Positions 1 to 7,939 of a stretch of DNA of 64,000 nucleotides are shown in pieces (position 1 is the first letter of the stretch; each line of letters opens with the position of its first letter). Position numbers and translations under genes: made by a program. The notes below the pieces were generated by a model. The model made no database searches, was not told the DNA's origin, and saw nothing but the letters and a program-made list of their open reading frames with translations. This DNA is from an uncultured Anaerococcus sp. (GTDB lineage Bacteria > Bacillota > Clostridia > Tissierellales > Peptoniphilaceae). The stretch is taken from contig CALUCE010000003.1 of assembly GCA_943914475.1 (NCBI GenBank), forward strand, positions 67,228 through 131,227, written 5' to 3'.

Positions 1-238
1 TTGATCCTGGTAGTGCGGCCATCGATGTTGGTATTGTATGGCTTATTTGCATAGCAACTATAATGCCAATAAACCAAGCATATATAACTACCGGTTCTAA
101 GCCCAACAAAACTAAAACTAATGTTAATGGAGCCATTGTTGCCGTCTCGTCAGTACCTGGAATTATACCTACTATTGTAAATACTATCCCACCAAGAAAA
201 GCAACTATAAAGGCTTCTAATATTATTAAGATGTTCAT
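1..238 (-). CDS. TctA-like permease, N-terminal fragment (cut by window edge)
   Basis: An ATG at 238 opens a frame that runs without a stop to the left edge (79 codons visible). The protein starts with a hydrophobic segment, then has a GIIPGTDE motif, a second hydrophobic stretch, and an ISHTIPTSMAALPG motif. That pattern resembles the first part of the large permease subunit of tripartite tricarboxylate transporters (TctA family). The start overlaps the stop of the upstream 153-aa gene by four bases (ATGA), so the two are translationally coupled and belong to the HMG-CoA reductase operon. By context it would import the carboxylate that the operon degrades; the substrate is not visible. Only the N-terminus is seen, so the family call is moderately sure. 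Confidence 0.6.
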   Translation of the reverse strand, partial: MNILIILEAFIVAFLGGIVFTIVGIIPGTDETATMAPLTLVLVLLGLEPVVIYAWFIGIIVAMQISHTIPTSMAALPGS

Positions 239-696
239 TCTTTTACTCCTGCCTTAATTTTATATTCTGCTTTATAATTTTTACTTCCTTCTGGTATAAG
301 TGCCAACAGGGCATATAGTTTTAGGTCTTCCAGTTCTTTAATAATATCTTCATCAGCATTAGCCAATTCTTTTGCTTCTTCCTCTATGGTCAAACCTGCA
401 GACCTAATAATCTCTTCAATTTCTTCAAACTCTACTTTTTCTTCAATAACTCTTTTTGGTTTAAACAGTTTTGCAGAAATAGCCCCTGATAGAATACAGC
501 CAGCTACACCTACAACTAGGGCATATCCATCTGCAAGACTCTCTTCTAGATCATTCATACTATGAAAAATCTTTTGACCAATAAGGAAAAAAGCCATTGT
601 TAAAACTACTCCTAGCAAGCAAGCATAAGCCAATTCTTTTAGAACCACCCTATCTCCCCATACTTCAGTGTATTTTGCCCTATTATCATCTTTCAT
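235..696 (-). CDS. small two-helix membrane protein of the HMG-CoA reductase operon
   Basis: 153 aa with two predicted membrane helices (about residues 20-40 and 60-82), followed by an acidic, helical cytoplasmic-looking C-terminal half rich in Glu. It has a good ribosome binding site (AGGAGA) and lies 9 bp after HMG-CoA reductase, with an ATGA overlap to the TctA-like permease. Position suggests an accessory subunit of that permease in the place where TctB is found in tripartite tricarboxylate systems. It has two rather than four helices and I see no TctB similarity. Family not recognised. Confidence 0.6.
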   Translation of the reverse strand: MKDDNRAKYTEVWGDRVVLKELAYACLLGVVLTMAFFLIGQKIFHSMNDLEESLADGYALVVGVAGCILSGAISAKLFKPKRVIEEKVEFEEIEEIIRSAGLTIEEEAKELANADEDIIKELEDLKLYALLALIPEGSKNYKAEYKIKAGVKE

Positions 697-705
697 AGAT
701 TTCTC

Positions 706-1965
706 CTATATATTTTTCAGTACTTCTTTAGCATATTCTAAATTAATCTTCTTGGCAGCAATCATTTCTTTTACTACCTTCTCAATTTGATCGCCCTTGG
801 CACCAGCTTGAGTAGCAAGGTTTTTAGCATGAAGAGACATATGACCTCTTTGAATACCTTCAGTAGCCAAAGCCCTTATAGCTGATAGGTTTTGTGCCAA
901 GCCAAGTGCTGCATAAACCTCTCCTAATTCATCTGCAGATTCAACACCTAATATAGAAACTGCAACTTGGGCTTGAGGATGTACCTTAGTTGCTCCTCCT
1001 ACTAAACCAACTGCCATTGGCATTTCTATAGTACCTACAAGATCTCCATTAGAATCTTTTTCCCATGTTGTCAAAGGTAGGTATTGACCAGTAATTGCTG
1101 CGTAAGCATGAGCACCAGATTCTATAGCTCTTGTATCATTACCTGTTGCCATAACTGCAGCAGTTATACCATTCATTATTCCTTTATTGTGTGTAGTTGC
1201 TCTATATGGATCAGCAAGGGCAAAATCTTCTGCAGAAACAATCTTATCTACAACATCTTCTCCACCCAATTCTTCTTTTTTAACTTTCACACTAGCTCTT
1301 ACAAGTCTATCTGTTGCTAGGTTAGTTAAAATTCTTAAATAAACTTTTCCACCTGTTAGTTCTTCAATGTATGGAGCTACTTTCTCAGCCATAGTATTAA
1401 CTGTATTAGCTCCCATAGCATCTAATGTGTTTACTTTTAGATGTACAACTAGTATTTCTTCATTTTTCAAAGTTCTGATAATTCTAACATCAATATCAAA
1501 AGCTCCTCCACCAAGACCTACAAGAGTTGGGTCACATGCATTACATTTTTCAATAATTTCATCTCTATGCTCTAAAATTTTCATCTTAGCATAGTTGCAA
1601 TCAGCTACTTCTGTAACTTGAACTTGTGCAATCATATTTGACTTAACATAGAAAGCTTTAAAGCCACCTGATGATCTAGCAACCTTGGCGCCATTGCTTG
1701 CTGCAGCCACAACAGATGGTTCCTCTGTTACCATAGGAATCAAATAATCTTTGCCGTTTATAACAAAGTTTAGAGCTACTCCCATAGGTAGACTATATCT
1801 ACCAATAACGTTTTCTATCATGTTATCAGCTCTATTAAATTCTAGAGATTCTGGATCTTTTAAAGTCTCTATTTGTTCATCACTTAAATCTGAAAATTCT
1901 TTTACTTCATTTAATCTCTCATCAATTGACAATTTGTAAAATCCTGAATACTTACTATTTTTCAT
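706..1965 (-). CDS. class II hydroxymethylglutaryl-CoA reductase
   Basis: 419 aa, the normal size of bacterial class II HMG-CoA reductases, which interconvert HMG-CoA and mevalonate plus CoA using NAD(P)H. Diagnostic motifs are all present: ENVIG at 51-55, the catalytic glutamate region TEEPS at 80-84, the dinucleotide-binding DAMGAN at 182-187, the catalytic lysine K261 in HNKG, D277 in TGND and H375 in RGHMSLHA. Spacing of K261, D277 and H375 equals that of K267, D283 and H381 in the Pseudomonas mevalonii enzyme. The start overlaps the AtuA-C gene by 11 bp and has a GAAAGG ribosome binding site. The family serves either isoprenoid synthesis or mevalonate degradation. The neighbours (AtuA pair, carboxylate-type permease, sigma-54 promoter) favour a catabolic role, which is inference. 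Confidence 0.93.
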   Translation of the reverse strand: MKNSKYSGFYKLSIDERLNEVKEFSDLSDEQIETLKDPESLEFNRADNMIENVIGRYSLPMGVALNFVINGKDYLIPMVTEEPSVVAAASNGAKVARSSGGFKAFYVKSNMIAQVQVTEVADCNYAKMKILEHRDEIIEKCNACDPTLVGLGGGAFDIDVRIIRTLKNEEILVVHLKVNTLDAMGANTVNTMAEKVAPYIEELTGGKVYLRILTNLATDRLVRASVKVKKEELGGEDVVDKIVSAEDFALADPYRATTHNKGIMNGITAAVMATGNDTRAIESGAHAYAAITGQYLPLTTWEKDSNGDLVGTIEMPMAVGLVGGATKVHPQAQVAVSILGVESADELGEVYAALGLAQNLSAIRALATEGIQRGHMSLHAKNLATQAGAKGDQIEKVVKEMIAAKKINLEYAKEVLKNI

Positions 1966-2311
1966 TATTTAAATCCTTTCTATAATTTTCGTAGGCATCT
2001 TTATCTATTTTCATTCTTAATAGGGCACTAAACATAGACTTACCAAGTGAATCAAGCCTTAATGATAGGGTTGCCCCTCCACCTAAAGCTTCTTTCATTA
2101 CAAAGTTCATACCCTTGAGGCTATCTACTTCATACCTTGTTATTTCCCCAAAAACCATACCTTCAAAATGTTTCTTAACCTTATCAACTGTCAAATATTC
2201 TTTTAAAAATTCATAGTCTTTTTCATCTCTTGGGTAAACACATAAGTTACTTATATTACCCTTATCACCTGAACGACCATGCGCAATATCATTCAATAAT
2301 AATTCTTCCAT
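1955..2311 (-). CDS. AtuA-like C-terminal (ferredoxin-fold) domain protein
   Basis: 118 aa. The N-terminal AHGRSGDKGNI motif (residues 10-20) is the hallmark of the C-terminal domain of AtuA, the acyclic terpene utilisation protein. Here that domain is a free-standing protein encoded directly after its N-terminal partner. The two genes overlap by one base (TAATG) with GAGGTG as ribosome binding site, so they are probably made in equal amounts and form one complex. The biochemical activity of the family is not settled. AtuA belongs to citronellol/geraniol degradation clusters in Pseudomonas. Confidence 0.85.
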   Translation of the reverse strand: MEELLLNDIAHGRSGDKGNISNLCVYPRDEKDYEFLKEYLTVDKVKKHFEGMVFGEITRYEVDSLKGMNFVMKEALGGGATLSLRLDSLGKSMFSALLRMKIDKDAYENYRKDLNNEK

Positions 2312-3687
2312 TATTTCACCTCTAGTATGTTTGCTTTTAAATTCACCATGTCTCTAGGTACTAGAGTAGGCCATAATCCTATAACGCTTTGAACTTTAGC
2401 TCTACCACCAAAGAATGATGCTGCTGGTGGACCGTTTAATTGTAAAGGACTTATTTCAGGAATAAGCTTATAAGCTTCTTCTTTAGTATCGGTCCTTATA
2501 GCAATTCTTAGCAAAACTTCATTTTGATTCTTAACTAAGTCAGGATCCATATTGGCAACCTTTAGATGCAAGGCATTTAGTCCTACAAAGTCTATCCTAA
2601 TATCTTGTGTTTTTAAATTCTTTCTTTCCATCTTTTTCATGATTATTTCAGAAGCAAGTTTAGCTTTTTCATAAGCATCTGGCCAAGAAAAGTTTAAATA
2701 TGTTGCTACTTTATAACCTGCATTGTAACCTATGGATAATTTTAGAAGATCTGGTCTCTTCTTTCCTTTAATTCCCTTTAGCTCAACGAAATCTTTTTTT
2801 ACTTCTTTAATTTCAGCGTGTGAAAAATCAGCTATTACATCTGGTGTGATGTAGTTTGCAGGATCATGAATTTCATATAAAAATTGCTCCTTCAGAGATT
2901 GTTCTGTAATTAGACCACCTGAAGTTTCAGTCTTAGTGAAATAAGTACTATCTTCACTAACTTCTGCTATAGGAAATCCAAGCCTATCCATATCAACAAC
3001 ATCTCTCCATCCATATTGATAATTTCCACCTGAAGCTTGGCCACCACATTCTAGCATATGACCAACAGCTATACCTCTAGCTATACTGTCGTAATCGTTT
3101 TCAGACCATCCAAACTCATGCATAAGAGGAGACATAAATAAAGCCGAATCTGCTGCTCTTCCAGTCACTACTACATTTGCTCCTTGATCCAATGCGTCAA
3201 TGATAGGTTCATGTCCAAAATAGACGTTGGCATTTAATATTTTGCCCTTGATTTCTTCAAGGTTTTTGCCATTGTCCATGTTTTTAAATTCATAACCTTC
3301 CTTCATTAGTCTATCTAGATCGTCTTTTAGGTCATCTCCTTCTACATAGCCTATCTTGTAGTCACTTATATCTTTTTCCTTTGCAACTTCTTCTAATTTT
3401 TTAACTAGAGCTTTTACATTTACACCACCAGCATTTGTAAGGATTTTTATATTTTGCTTAGAACTTTCTTCTACAGTTTTTGAAAATAAATCAACAAAAT
3501 CCCTTGCATATCCAGCATCTGGATTTTTATTTTTTTGCTTTTGTAGGATTGACATAGTCAATTCAGCTAAATAGTCACATGCCATATAGTCTAAATTTCC
3601 ATTTTCAATCATATCTATGGCAGCATCTGGACTATCTCCCCAAAATCCTTGTCCACCACCAATCCTAATTTTTTTTGTACTTTCCAT
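2311..3687 (-). CDS. AtuA-like acyclic terpene utilisation protein (DUF1446), N-terminal part
   Basis: 458 aa, matching the large DUF1446 domain of AtuA. The start IRIGGGQGFWGDSPDA (residues 8-23) is typical, and so are the later TGRAADSALF and GWSENDYD segments. In Pseudomonas, AtuA is one chain with the C-terminal ferredoxin-like domain; here that part is the next gene. This is the first gene of the operon, with a strong AAAGGAGG ribosome binding site and a sigma-54 promoter about 35 bp upstream of the start. The family is associated with branched-chain isoprenoid acid breakdown; the exact reaction is unknown. Together with HMG-CoA reductase it implies handling of a C5/C6 branched hydroxyacid. 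Confidence 0.87.
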   Translation of the reverse strand: MESTKKIRIGGGQGFWGDSPDAAIDMIENGNLDYMACDYLAELTMSILQKQKNKNPDAGYARDFVDLFSKTVEESSKQNIKILTNAGGVNVKALVKKLEEVAKEKDISDYKIGYVEGDDLKDDLDRLMKEGYEFKNMDNGKNLEEIKGKILNANVYFGHEPIIDALDQGANVVVTGRAADSALFMSPLMHEFGWSENDYDSIARGIAVGHMLECGGQASGGNYQYGWRDVVDMDRLGFPIAEVSEDSTYFTKTETSGGLITEQSLKEQFLYEIHDPANYITPDVIADFSHAEIKEVKKDFVELKGIKGKKRPDLLKLSIGYNAGYKVATYLNFSWPDAYEKAKLASEIIMKKMERKNLKTQDIRIDFVGLNALHLKVANMDPDLVKNQNEVLLRIAIRTDTKEEAYKLIPEISPLQLNGPPAASFFGGRAKVQSVIGLWPTLVPRDMVNLKANILEVK

Positions 3688-3721
3688 AGTGCCTCCTTTT
3701 TTGTCACTTCACCTTATATAC

Positions 3722-3739
3722 TTGCAAAAATCATGCCAA
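3722..3739 (-). promoter_or_regulatory. sigma-54 (-24/-12) promoter of the AtuA/HMG-CoA reductase operon
   Basis: On the minus strand the sequence TTGGCATGATTTTTGCAA carries the invariant GG (3737-3736) and GC (3725-3724), separated by exactly 10 bases, as required for RpoN promoters (TGGCAC-N5-TTGCA). Transcription would start near 3712, giving a 24-nt leader before the AtuA start with its AAAGGAGG site. The adjacent gene encodes a sigma-54 activator, which makes the call very likely. Confidence 0.85.
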
Positions 3740-3796
3740 CTTTTAAATTCTACATAAAACGTTGATATTAAGGCACTTAAACCATAAATGACAGAA

Positions 3797-3840
3797 ATAA
3801 AAAAAGAAGATTAATGCCAATTTTGGCACAAATCTTCTTT
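3797..3840 (-). terminator. intrinsic terminator of the sigma-54 activator gene
   Basis: Perfect 10-bp outer arms AAAGAAGATT (3803-3812) and AATCTTCTTT (3831-3840) enclose a second stem TGCCAA/TTGGCA (3815-3828). On the minus strand the hairpin is followed by seven T residues, then ATTT. It lies 19 bp past the activator stop and also insulates the sigma-54 promoter downstream. Confidence 0.8.
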
Positions 3841-3843
3841 CTT

Positions 3844-3859
3844 ATGACATAAATGTCAT
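3844..3859. promoter_or_regulatory. candidate upstream activator site (inverted repeat)
   Basis: ATGACAT-AA-ATGTCAT is a perfect 7-bp inverted repeat centred about 140 bp upstream of the predicted sigma-54 transcription start, a usual place for enhancer-binding proteins. A second TGACA half-site lies at 3789-3793. It overlaps the last base of the activator gene. Inferred from position and symmetry only. Confidence 0.45.
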
Positions 3860-5385
3860 TAAATTATATTGTACTTGTTTAATTTTCTATAAACTGTTCT
3901 CTTGCTTATATTTAACTTTTTAGAAATACTATCTGCATCACCATTAAAGGTCTTATAAGCTTCTTTTAAAGCTCTTTCTTCAGCTTTATTTACAACATCT
4001 TCCAAGGTTGTTCCCATAGTTGAGCTATCAATAAGTTGTAGCTTTCTAGGTAAATGATTCAAAGCTATTTCTTTATCATTACATAAGATTACACAGTGTT
4101 CTATACAATTTTTTAATTCTCTAATATTTCCAGGCCAATCATAGGATATAATCTTATTAAGTGCTTCGTTAGAGAAGACTAGATTCTTTCCATATTTTTC
4201 ATTGTAATGGTCTAAAAAATGATTCAAAAATAGAATGCTATCATGATCTCTTTCCCTCAAAGGAGGCAATTCCATAGTTATTACACTCAGCCTATAGTAA
4301 AGATCTTCTCTAAATTCTCCTTTTTTTATCATCTCTTCTATATTTTTGTTTGTTGCGGAAATTACTCTAACATCTACCTTAATTTTTTTCTCTGATCCTA
4401 TTTTTTCAATTTCACCAGTCTCTAAAACTCTCAAAAGCTTAGCCTGCATACTAAGACTCATATCAGCAATCTCATCTAAGAATATGGTCCCCTTATCTGC
4501 AAGCTCAAATTTACCAAGTTTTCCACCCTTACTTGATCCTGTAAATGAACCACTTTCATATCCAAACAATTCACTTTCGATTAAGTTTTCAGGTACAGCA
4601 GAGCAGTTTAAAGTTATTAGTGGATTTTCTTTTCTAAGACTATTTTTATAAATAAATTGGCAAAGAACTTCCTTACCTGTCCCATTTTCTCCCAGCAATA
4701 ATACAGAAGCATCAGTCTCAGCTACCTTGACTGCATTCAAAATTATATTAATATAGGAAGGAGATTCTCCTATGATATTTAATTCTTTCATCTTTTTTTC
4801 AGCATATAATTGATTATTATAGTCCTGGGCCATTTGGGAAACCCTATCCATTTCTTTATTTAGCTCTGCAATTTCTGTAACATCAGTAAATATTGAATAG
4901 GCGCCCTTTAACTTATCACTATCAAAAATAGGGTATATTCTAACATCCAAGAACTTATTTAGGCTTTTTACATAATTGTTTTTTCTTTTTATTGCCTTGC
5001 CTGTATCAAGCACCTCTATTATGGTAGCACCCTTTTCAATAATTCTTATGTTTTTCCCAATTATTGATGAAATTCTAACCCCTAATATCTTAGAATATTT
5101 TTCATTTACATAAAAAATTTTACCATCTGCATCTACGGCTATTATGCCTTCCGAAACGTTTTCTAAAATTTCTTCTTTAAGCCCAAAAAACTTTACGGAC
5201 TGTAGATATCTAATAAGATCAGAATCTATGTATCCGACTACCCTACCATCCTCATTAACATAGATCTTATCTTTTTTTAATAGTCTAGAATCTATATCTT
5301 TAATATCTGTAGAAATATCTATACAACTTATGTCCTTACTTAGATTCTTTTCTTTTTTTGTTCTGTATATATCTTTTATTCTCAT
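3859..5385 (-). CDS. sigma-54 dependent transcriptional activator (PAS, AAA+, Fis HTH)
   Basis: 508 aa. The N-terminus (about 20-62) looks like a CBS-type fragment (DGRVVGYI). A PAS domain follows at about 70-175, then an AAA+ central domain at about 203-425 with Walker A GENGTGKE (232-239), Walker B TIFLDE (300-305), the DLYYRL motif and WPGNIREL. The C-terminus is a Fis-type helix-turn-helix (about 483-505). The sigma-54 contact loop, usually GAFTGA, reads GSFTGS (279-284). It reads away towards the AtuA operon, whose promoter is of sigma-54 type, so it very likely activates that operon in response to a ligand sensed by the PAS domain. Ribosome binding site AAGGAGCC. Confidence 0.92.
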   Translation of the reverse strand: MRIKDIYRTKKEKNLSKDISCIDISTDIKDIDSRLLKKDKIYVNEDGRVVGYIDSDLIRYLQSVKFFGLKEEILENVSEGIIAVDADGKIFYVNEKYSKILGVRISSIIGKNIRIIEKGATIIEVLDTGKAIKRKNNYVKSLNKFLDVRIYPIFDSDKLKGAYSIFTDVTEIAELNKEMDRVSQMAQDYNNQLYAEKKMKELNIIGESPSYINIILNAVKVAETDASVLLLGENGTGKEVLCQFIYKNSLRKENPLITLNCSAVPENLIESELFGYESGSFTGSSKGGKLGKFELADKGTIFLDEIADMSLSMQAKLLRVLETGEIEKIGSEKKIKVDVRVISATNKNIEEMIKKGEFREDLYYRLSVITMELPPLRERDHDSILFLNHFLDHYNEKYGKNLVFSNEALNKIISYDWPGNIRELKNCIEHCVILCNDKEIALNHLPRKLQLIDSSTMGTTLEDVVNKAEERALKEAYKTFNGDADSISKKLNISKRTVYRKLNKYNII

Positions 5386-5478
5386 TCAGGCTCCTTGTCT
5401 AAGATTATAAAAATATCTTAAATAATATAAAAAGCTCTTGTAAGATTATGACTTTTATTTATGTAGAGCCTCCTTATC

Positions 5479-5536
5479 CTTGTGAATTGTTTATCAGTCA
5501 TCATATAAAAATATGAGACTGATACAAATCACACAA
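5479..5536. repeat. long imperfect inverted repeat between MTH1187-type gene and activator
   Basis: Left arm 5479-5506 and right arm 5511-5536 pair over about 24 of 28 positions around an AAAA loop (CTTGTG...CATAT / ATATG...CACAAG). It is too AT-rich and has no U-tract for a normal minus-strand terminator. Each arm contains a TTGTG...TATCA segment similar to Rex-type operators. On the minus strand an orphan AAGGAGG sits just past it without a start codon. The rest of 5386-5604 shows no gene. Confidence 0.5.
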
Positions 5537-5604
5537 GTTAAGAGAAACAAGACAGGTTAGACTTATCTCTTTTTACTAAACAAATTAATCTTTACAAGAG
5601 TTTC

Positions 5605-5901
5605 CTATAATTTTTCGTTAACTGACTTTATCTTTTGTTCCATAGAAGATTTTTTATCGTGTCTTTCGTCCATCTTTATTATGGTGTAGACCCTATCTAC
5701 ATTTTTTTCAAAAACGGATTCTTGCATTTTTCTTATTACTTTAAAAATATCTTCTGGGCTTCCTTCTATATTGGTTCCCATTGGGTTTAGGGAGTATTTT
5801 ATTGACTCTTCTTTTTTCAAAACCTTTTGACAACCTGCAACATATTTTGAAACGCTAGTTTCTACTCCTATTGGTATAATACATACTTCTGCTATTGCCA
5901 T
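5605..5901 (-). CDS. MTH1187/YkoF-type thiamine-binding family protein
   Basis: 98 aa from the ATG at 5901, which has a GAAAGG site and gives the family start MAIAEVCIIPIG. A frame extends 14 codons upstream into the preceding gene but has no good ribosome binding site. The small alpha/beta fold with GTNIEG and MQESVFEKNVDRV is typical of the MTH1187 family, which binds thiamine or its pyrimidine part and usually works beside a transporter. It lies 4 bp after the M18 aminopeptidase and is probably cotranscribed with it. Confidence 0.78.
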   Translation of the reverse strand: MAIAEVCIIPIGVETSVSKYVAGCQKVLKKEESIKYSLNPMGTNIEGSPEDIFKVIRKMQESVFEKNVDRVYTIIKMDERHDKKSSMEQKIKSVNEKL

Positions 5902-5905
5902 ATTT

Positions 5906-7192
5906 TTACCTTTCTTCATCGTAGAAGGCCTTGTATATCTCATAGGCTGCTAAGTGGTCTTCTACTCCGCCTGTTTCTCTTATAGAGTGCATACCAAGGA
6001 TTGGTTCTCCAACATCAATTGATTTGATACCTAGTGATGATGAAGCTATAGGACCTATAGTTGATCCTCCTTGTTTATCTGACCTATTGTGGAAGGTTTG
6101 AATCTTAGCTTCGTTTTTCCTTGCTAGATTAACAAGTCTTGGCATACTTACTATGCCTGAAGTATAGGCTCCATTTGCTGCTACTTTTATTACCAAACCT
6201 TCATTCATCTTTACAATATTTGTTGGGTCAGAATATTGTGGGAAGTTTGGATGGATAGCGTGGGCTTGGTCAGCTGAGACTATATAGGTATTGGCCATGG
6301 CTATTTTAAAGTCTTCTGTATCATAGCCTAGAAGATATGATATTCTTTCTAGAACATCTTTTAAAAATGGTGAGAAGGCTCCGGTTCTTGTTCTTGAACC
6401 AATTTCTTCGTTATCATTTAAGATTAGAACGTTAAATTTCTCATTTTTAGAATCAACCAAGGCATGAAGAGAGGCATGGACTGCTCCAAGGTTATCTATC
6501 CTTCCTACTTGGTACATATCTTGGTCTGCTCCAATTATAGAGCCCTTTTGCCTATCATAAAGGCCTAGGTCCATGGCTAGTATTGATTTAGGATCTATGC
6601 CAAGCTCTTCTCCTACAAGCTTTTGTAAATAACCTTCTTTTTCAAAGTTATCCTTAACTGTTTTTAAAATTGGGAGTAGGTGTTCTTGGGGATTATAGGA
6701 AAATCCTTTATTTACTTCCCTATTCATGTGGATGGCTGGGTTTGCTATGGTTAGTAGGTCTCTATCAAAGTTTACAAACTTTGAATTAATCTCTCCCTTA
6801 TCCTCATAGGAAACCTTACCTGCCAAGGAAAGAGTCCTATCAAGCCAAGTTGAGAAGATCGGTCCACCGTAGATTTCTGTATTTAATCTAAGATAACCAT
6901 TTCCAGTCATTTCTGGTGAAGACTTTATCTTAAAGGTTGGACTTTCTGTGTGGCTTCCGATGATATCAAAGCCTTTTTTTATGTCATCTCCTACAGTAAA
7001 GGCTATTAGGGCTGTATCATCTCTTGTAACAAAGTACTTTCCACCCTTTTCTAAACTCCACTTTTCTGTCTCGTCGAGTTGGACAAACTTATTTTCTAAA
7101 AGGATACTCTTAGAATTTTCAACTGCGAAATAGTTAAGCGGACTAGCATCAATAAACTCTATTAAATCTTTTACAAATTCTAAACTTTTCAT
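5906..7192 (-). CDS. M18 family aminopeptidase
   Basis: 428 aa, normal for M18 (aspartyl-aminopeptidase type) enzymes, cytosolic dinuclear zinc exopeptidases. Metal and catalytic residues are visible: H81 in GSHTESP, D233 in GRIDNLGAVHA, the catalytic NDNEEIGS (259-266), and a C-terminal MHSIRE histidine. The interior lid region is intact. It heads a two-gene unit with the MTH1187-type gene. The ribosome binding site is weak (GAAAGT). Divergent to xpt. Confidence 0.92.
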   Translation of the reverse strand: MKSLEFVKDLIEFIDASPLNYFAVENSKSILLENKFVQLDETEKWSLEKGGKYFVTRDDTALIAFTVGDDIKKGFDIIGSHTESPTFKIKSSPEMTGNGYLRLNTEIYGGPIFSTWLDRTLSLAGKVSYEDKGEINSKFVNFDRDLLTIANPAIHMNREVNKGFSYNPQEHLLPILKTVKDNFEKEGYLQKLVGEELGIDPKSILAMDLGLYDRQKGSIIGADQDMYQVGRIDNLGAVHASLHALVDSKNEKFNVLILNDNEEIGSRTRTGAFSPFLKDVLERISYLLGYDTEDFKIAMANTYIVSADQAHAIHPNFPQYSDPTNIVKMNEGLVIKVAANGAYTSGIVSMPRLVNLARKNEAKIQTFHNRSDKQGGSTIGPIASSSLGIKSIDVGEPILGMHSIRETGGVEDHLAAYEIYKAFYDEER

Positions 7193-7234
7193 ACTTTCAT
7201 GGTACTACATTTTCATGACTTTACAAAAAGGATT

Positions 7235-7263
7235 TTGACTAAAATTTCTCCTTGTTTTATAAT
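7235..7263 (+). promoter_or_regulatory. sigma-A promoter of xpt
   Basis: TTGACT (7235-7240), a 17-bp spacer and TATAAT (7258-7263). The start of transcription would be near 7270, leaving a leader of only about 17 nt, so there is no room for a purine riboswitch. Confidence 0.8.
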
Positions 7264-7286
7264 TAATACAAGATGTGGAGGTGGAT

Positions 7287-7859
7287 ATGAAGAAATTAGA
7301 AGAAATAATATTATCAAGAGGACAAGTTTTAGATGGGAATATTTTAAAGGTAGATTCTTTTTTAAACCAACAAATAGACACAAGACTTATGGGAGAAATG
7401 GGCAAGGAATTTGCTGAACATTTCAAGGATAAAAATGTCACAAAAATCCTTACTGTAGAATCTTCTGGTATAGCACCAGCTCTTACTACAAGCCAAGCCC
7501 TAGGTTGTAATGTAGTATTTGCTAGAAAACAAAAATCTTTGACTACAGATGACTATTCTTACTCATCAACTGCCTATTCCTACACCAAGGAAGAAATGAA
7601 ACAACTTATAGTTTCCAAAGAATTTATTGATGAAAATGACAATGTACTTCTTATAGACGATTTCCTTGCCAATGGTCAAGCTGTAAAGGCCATGATTGCT
7701 ATTTGCAAGCAAGCAGGCGCTGAAATTGCAGGTGTTGGTATAGTTATAGAAAAATCTTTCCAAGACGGAAGAAAACTCCTTGATGATATGGGAATTGATG
7801 TTTTAAGTCTTGCAAGAATATCTGTATTATCAAATGAAAATATAGAATTTATTGACTAG
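7287..7859 (+). CDS. xpt: xanthine phosphoribosyltransferase
   Basis: 190 aa from the ATG at 7287. An in-frame GTG four codons earlier lies within the GGAGGTGG ribosome binding site and is unlikely to be used. The protein has the family start MKKLEEIILSRG, the SSGIAPA loop and the PRPP-binding motif VLLIDDFLANGQA (about 120-132). It converts xanthine and PRPP to XMP in purine salvage. It stands alone on the plus strand with its own promoter and terminator. Unlike Bacillus xpt it has no pbuX partner and no guanine riboswitch here. Confidence 0.92.
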   Translation: MKKLEEIILSRGQVLDGNILKVDSFLNQQIDTRLMGEMGKEFAEHFKDKNVTKILTVESSGIAPALTTSQALGCNVVFARKQKSLTTDDYSYSSTAYSYTKEEMKQLIVSKEFIDENDNVLLIDDFLANGQAVKAMIAICKQAGAEIAGVGIVIEKSFQDGRKLLDDMGIDVLSLARISVLSNENIEFID

Positions 7860-7892
7860 TACATAGACTTACATAATATTTTGTAAAGGCAC

Positions 7893-7930
7893 AAAAAAAG
7901 TATGCGACTTTGATATCGCATACTTTTTTT
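7893..7930. terminator. bidirectional terminator between xpt and the flavin reductase gene
   Basis: A perfect 15-bp stem, AAAAAAAGTATGCGA (7893-7907) with its complement (7915-7930), around an 8-nt loop, with T-runs in both directions. It serves xpt (plus) and the convergent gene ending at 7940. Confidence 0.9.
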
Positions 7931-7939
7931 ATTTGTCTC

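Noticed and set aside
5458..5478. Small gene after the orphan AAGGAGG (minus strand)
   Set aside because: No ATG, GTG or TTG start lies within usable distance of the site, and the following frames close quickly.
7193..7286. Guanine riboswitch before xpt
   Set aside because: The promoter leaves a leader of about 17 nt, and the conserved purine aptamer core is absent.
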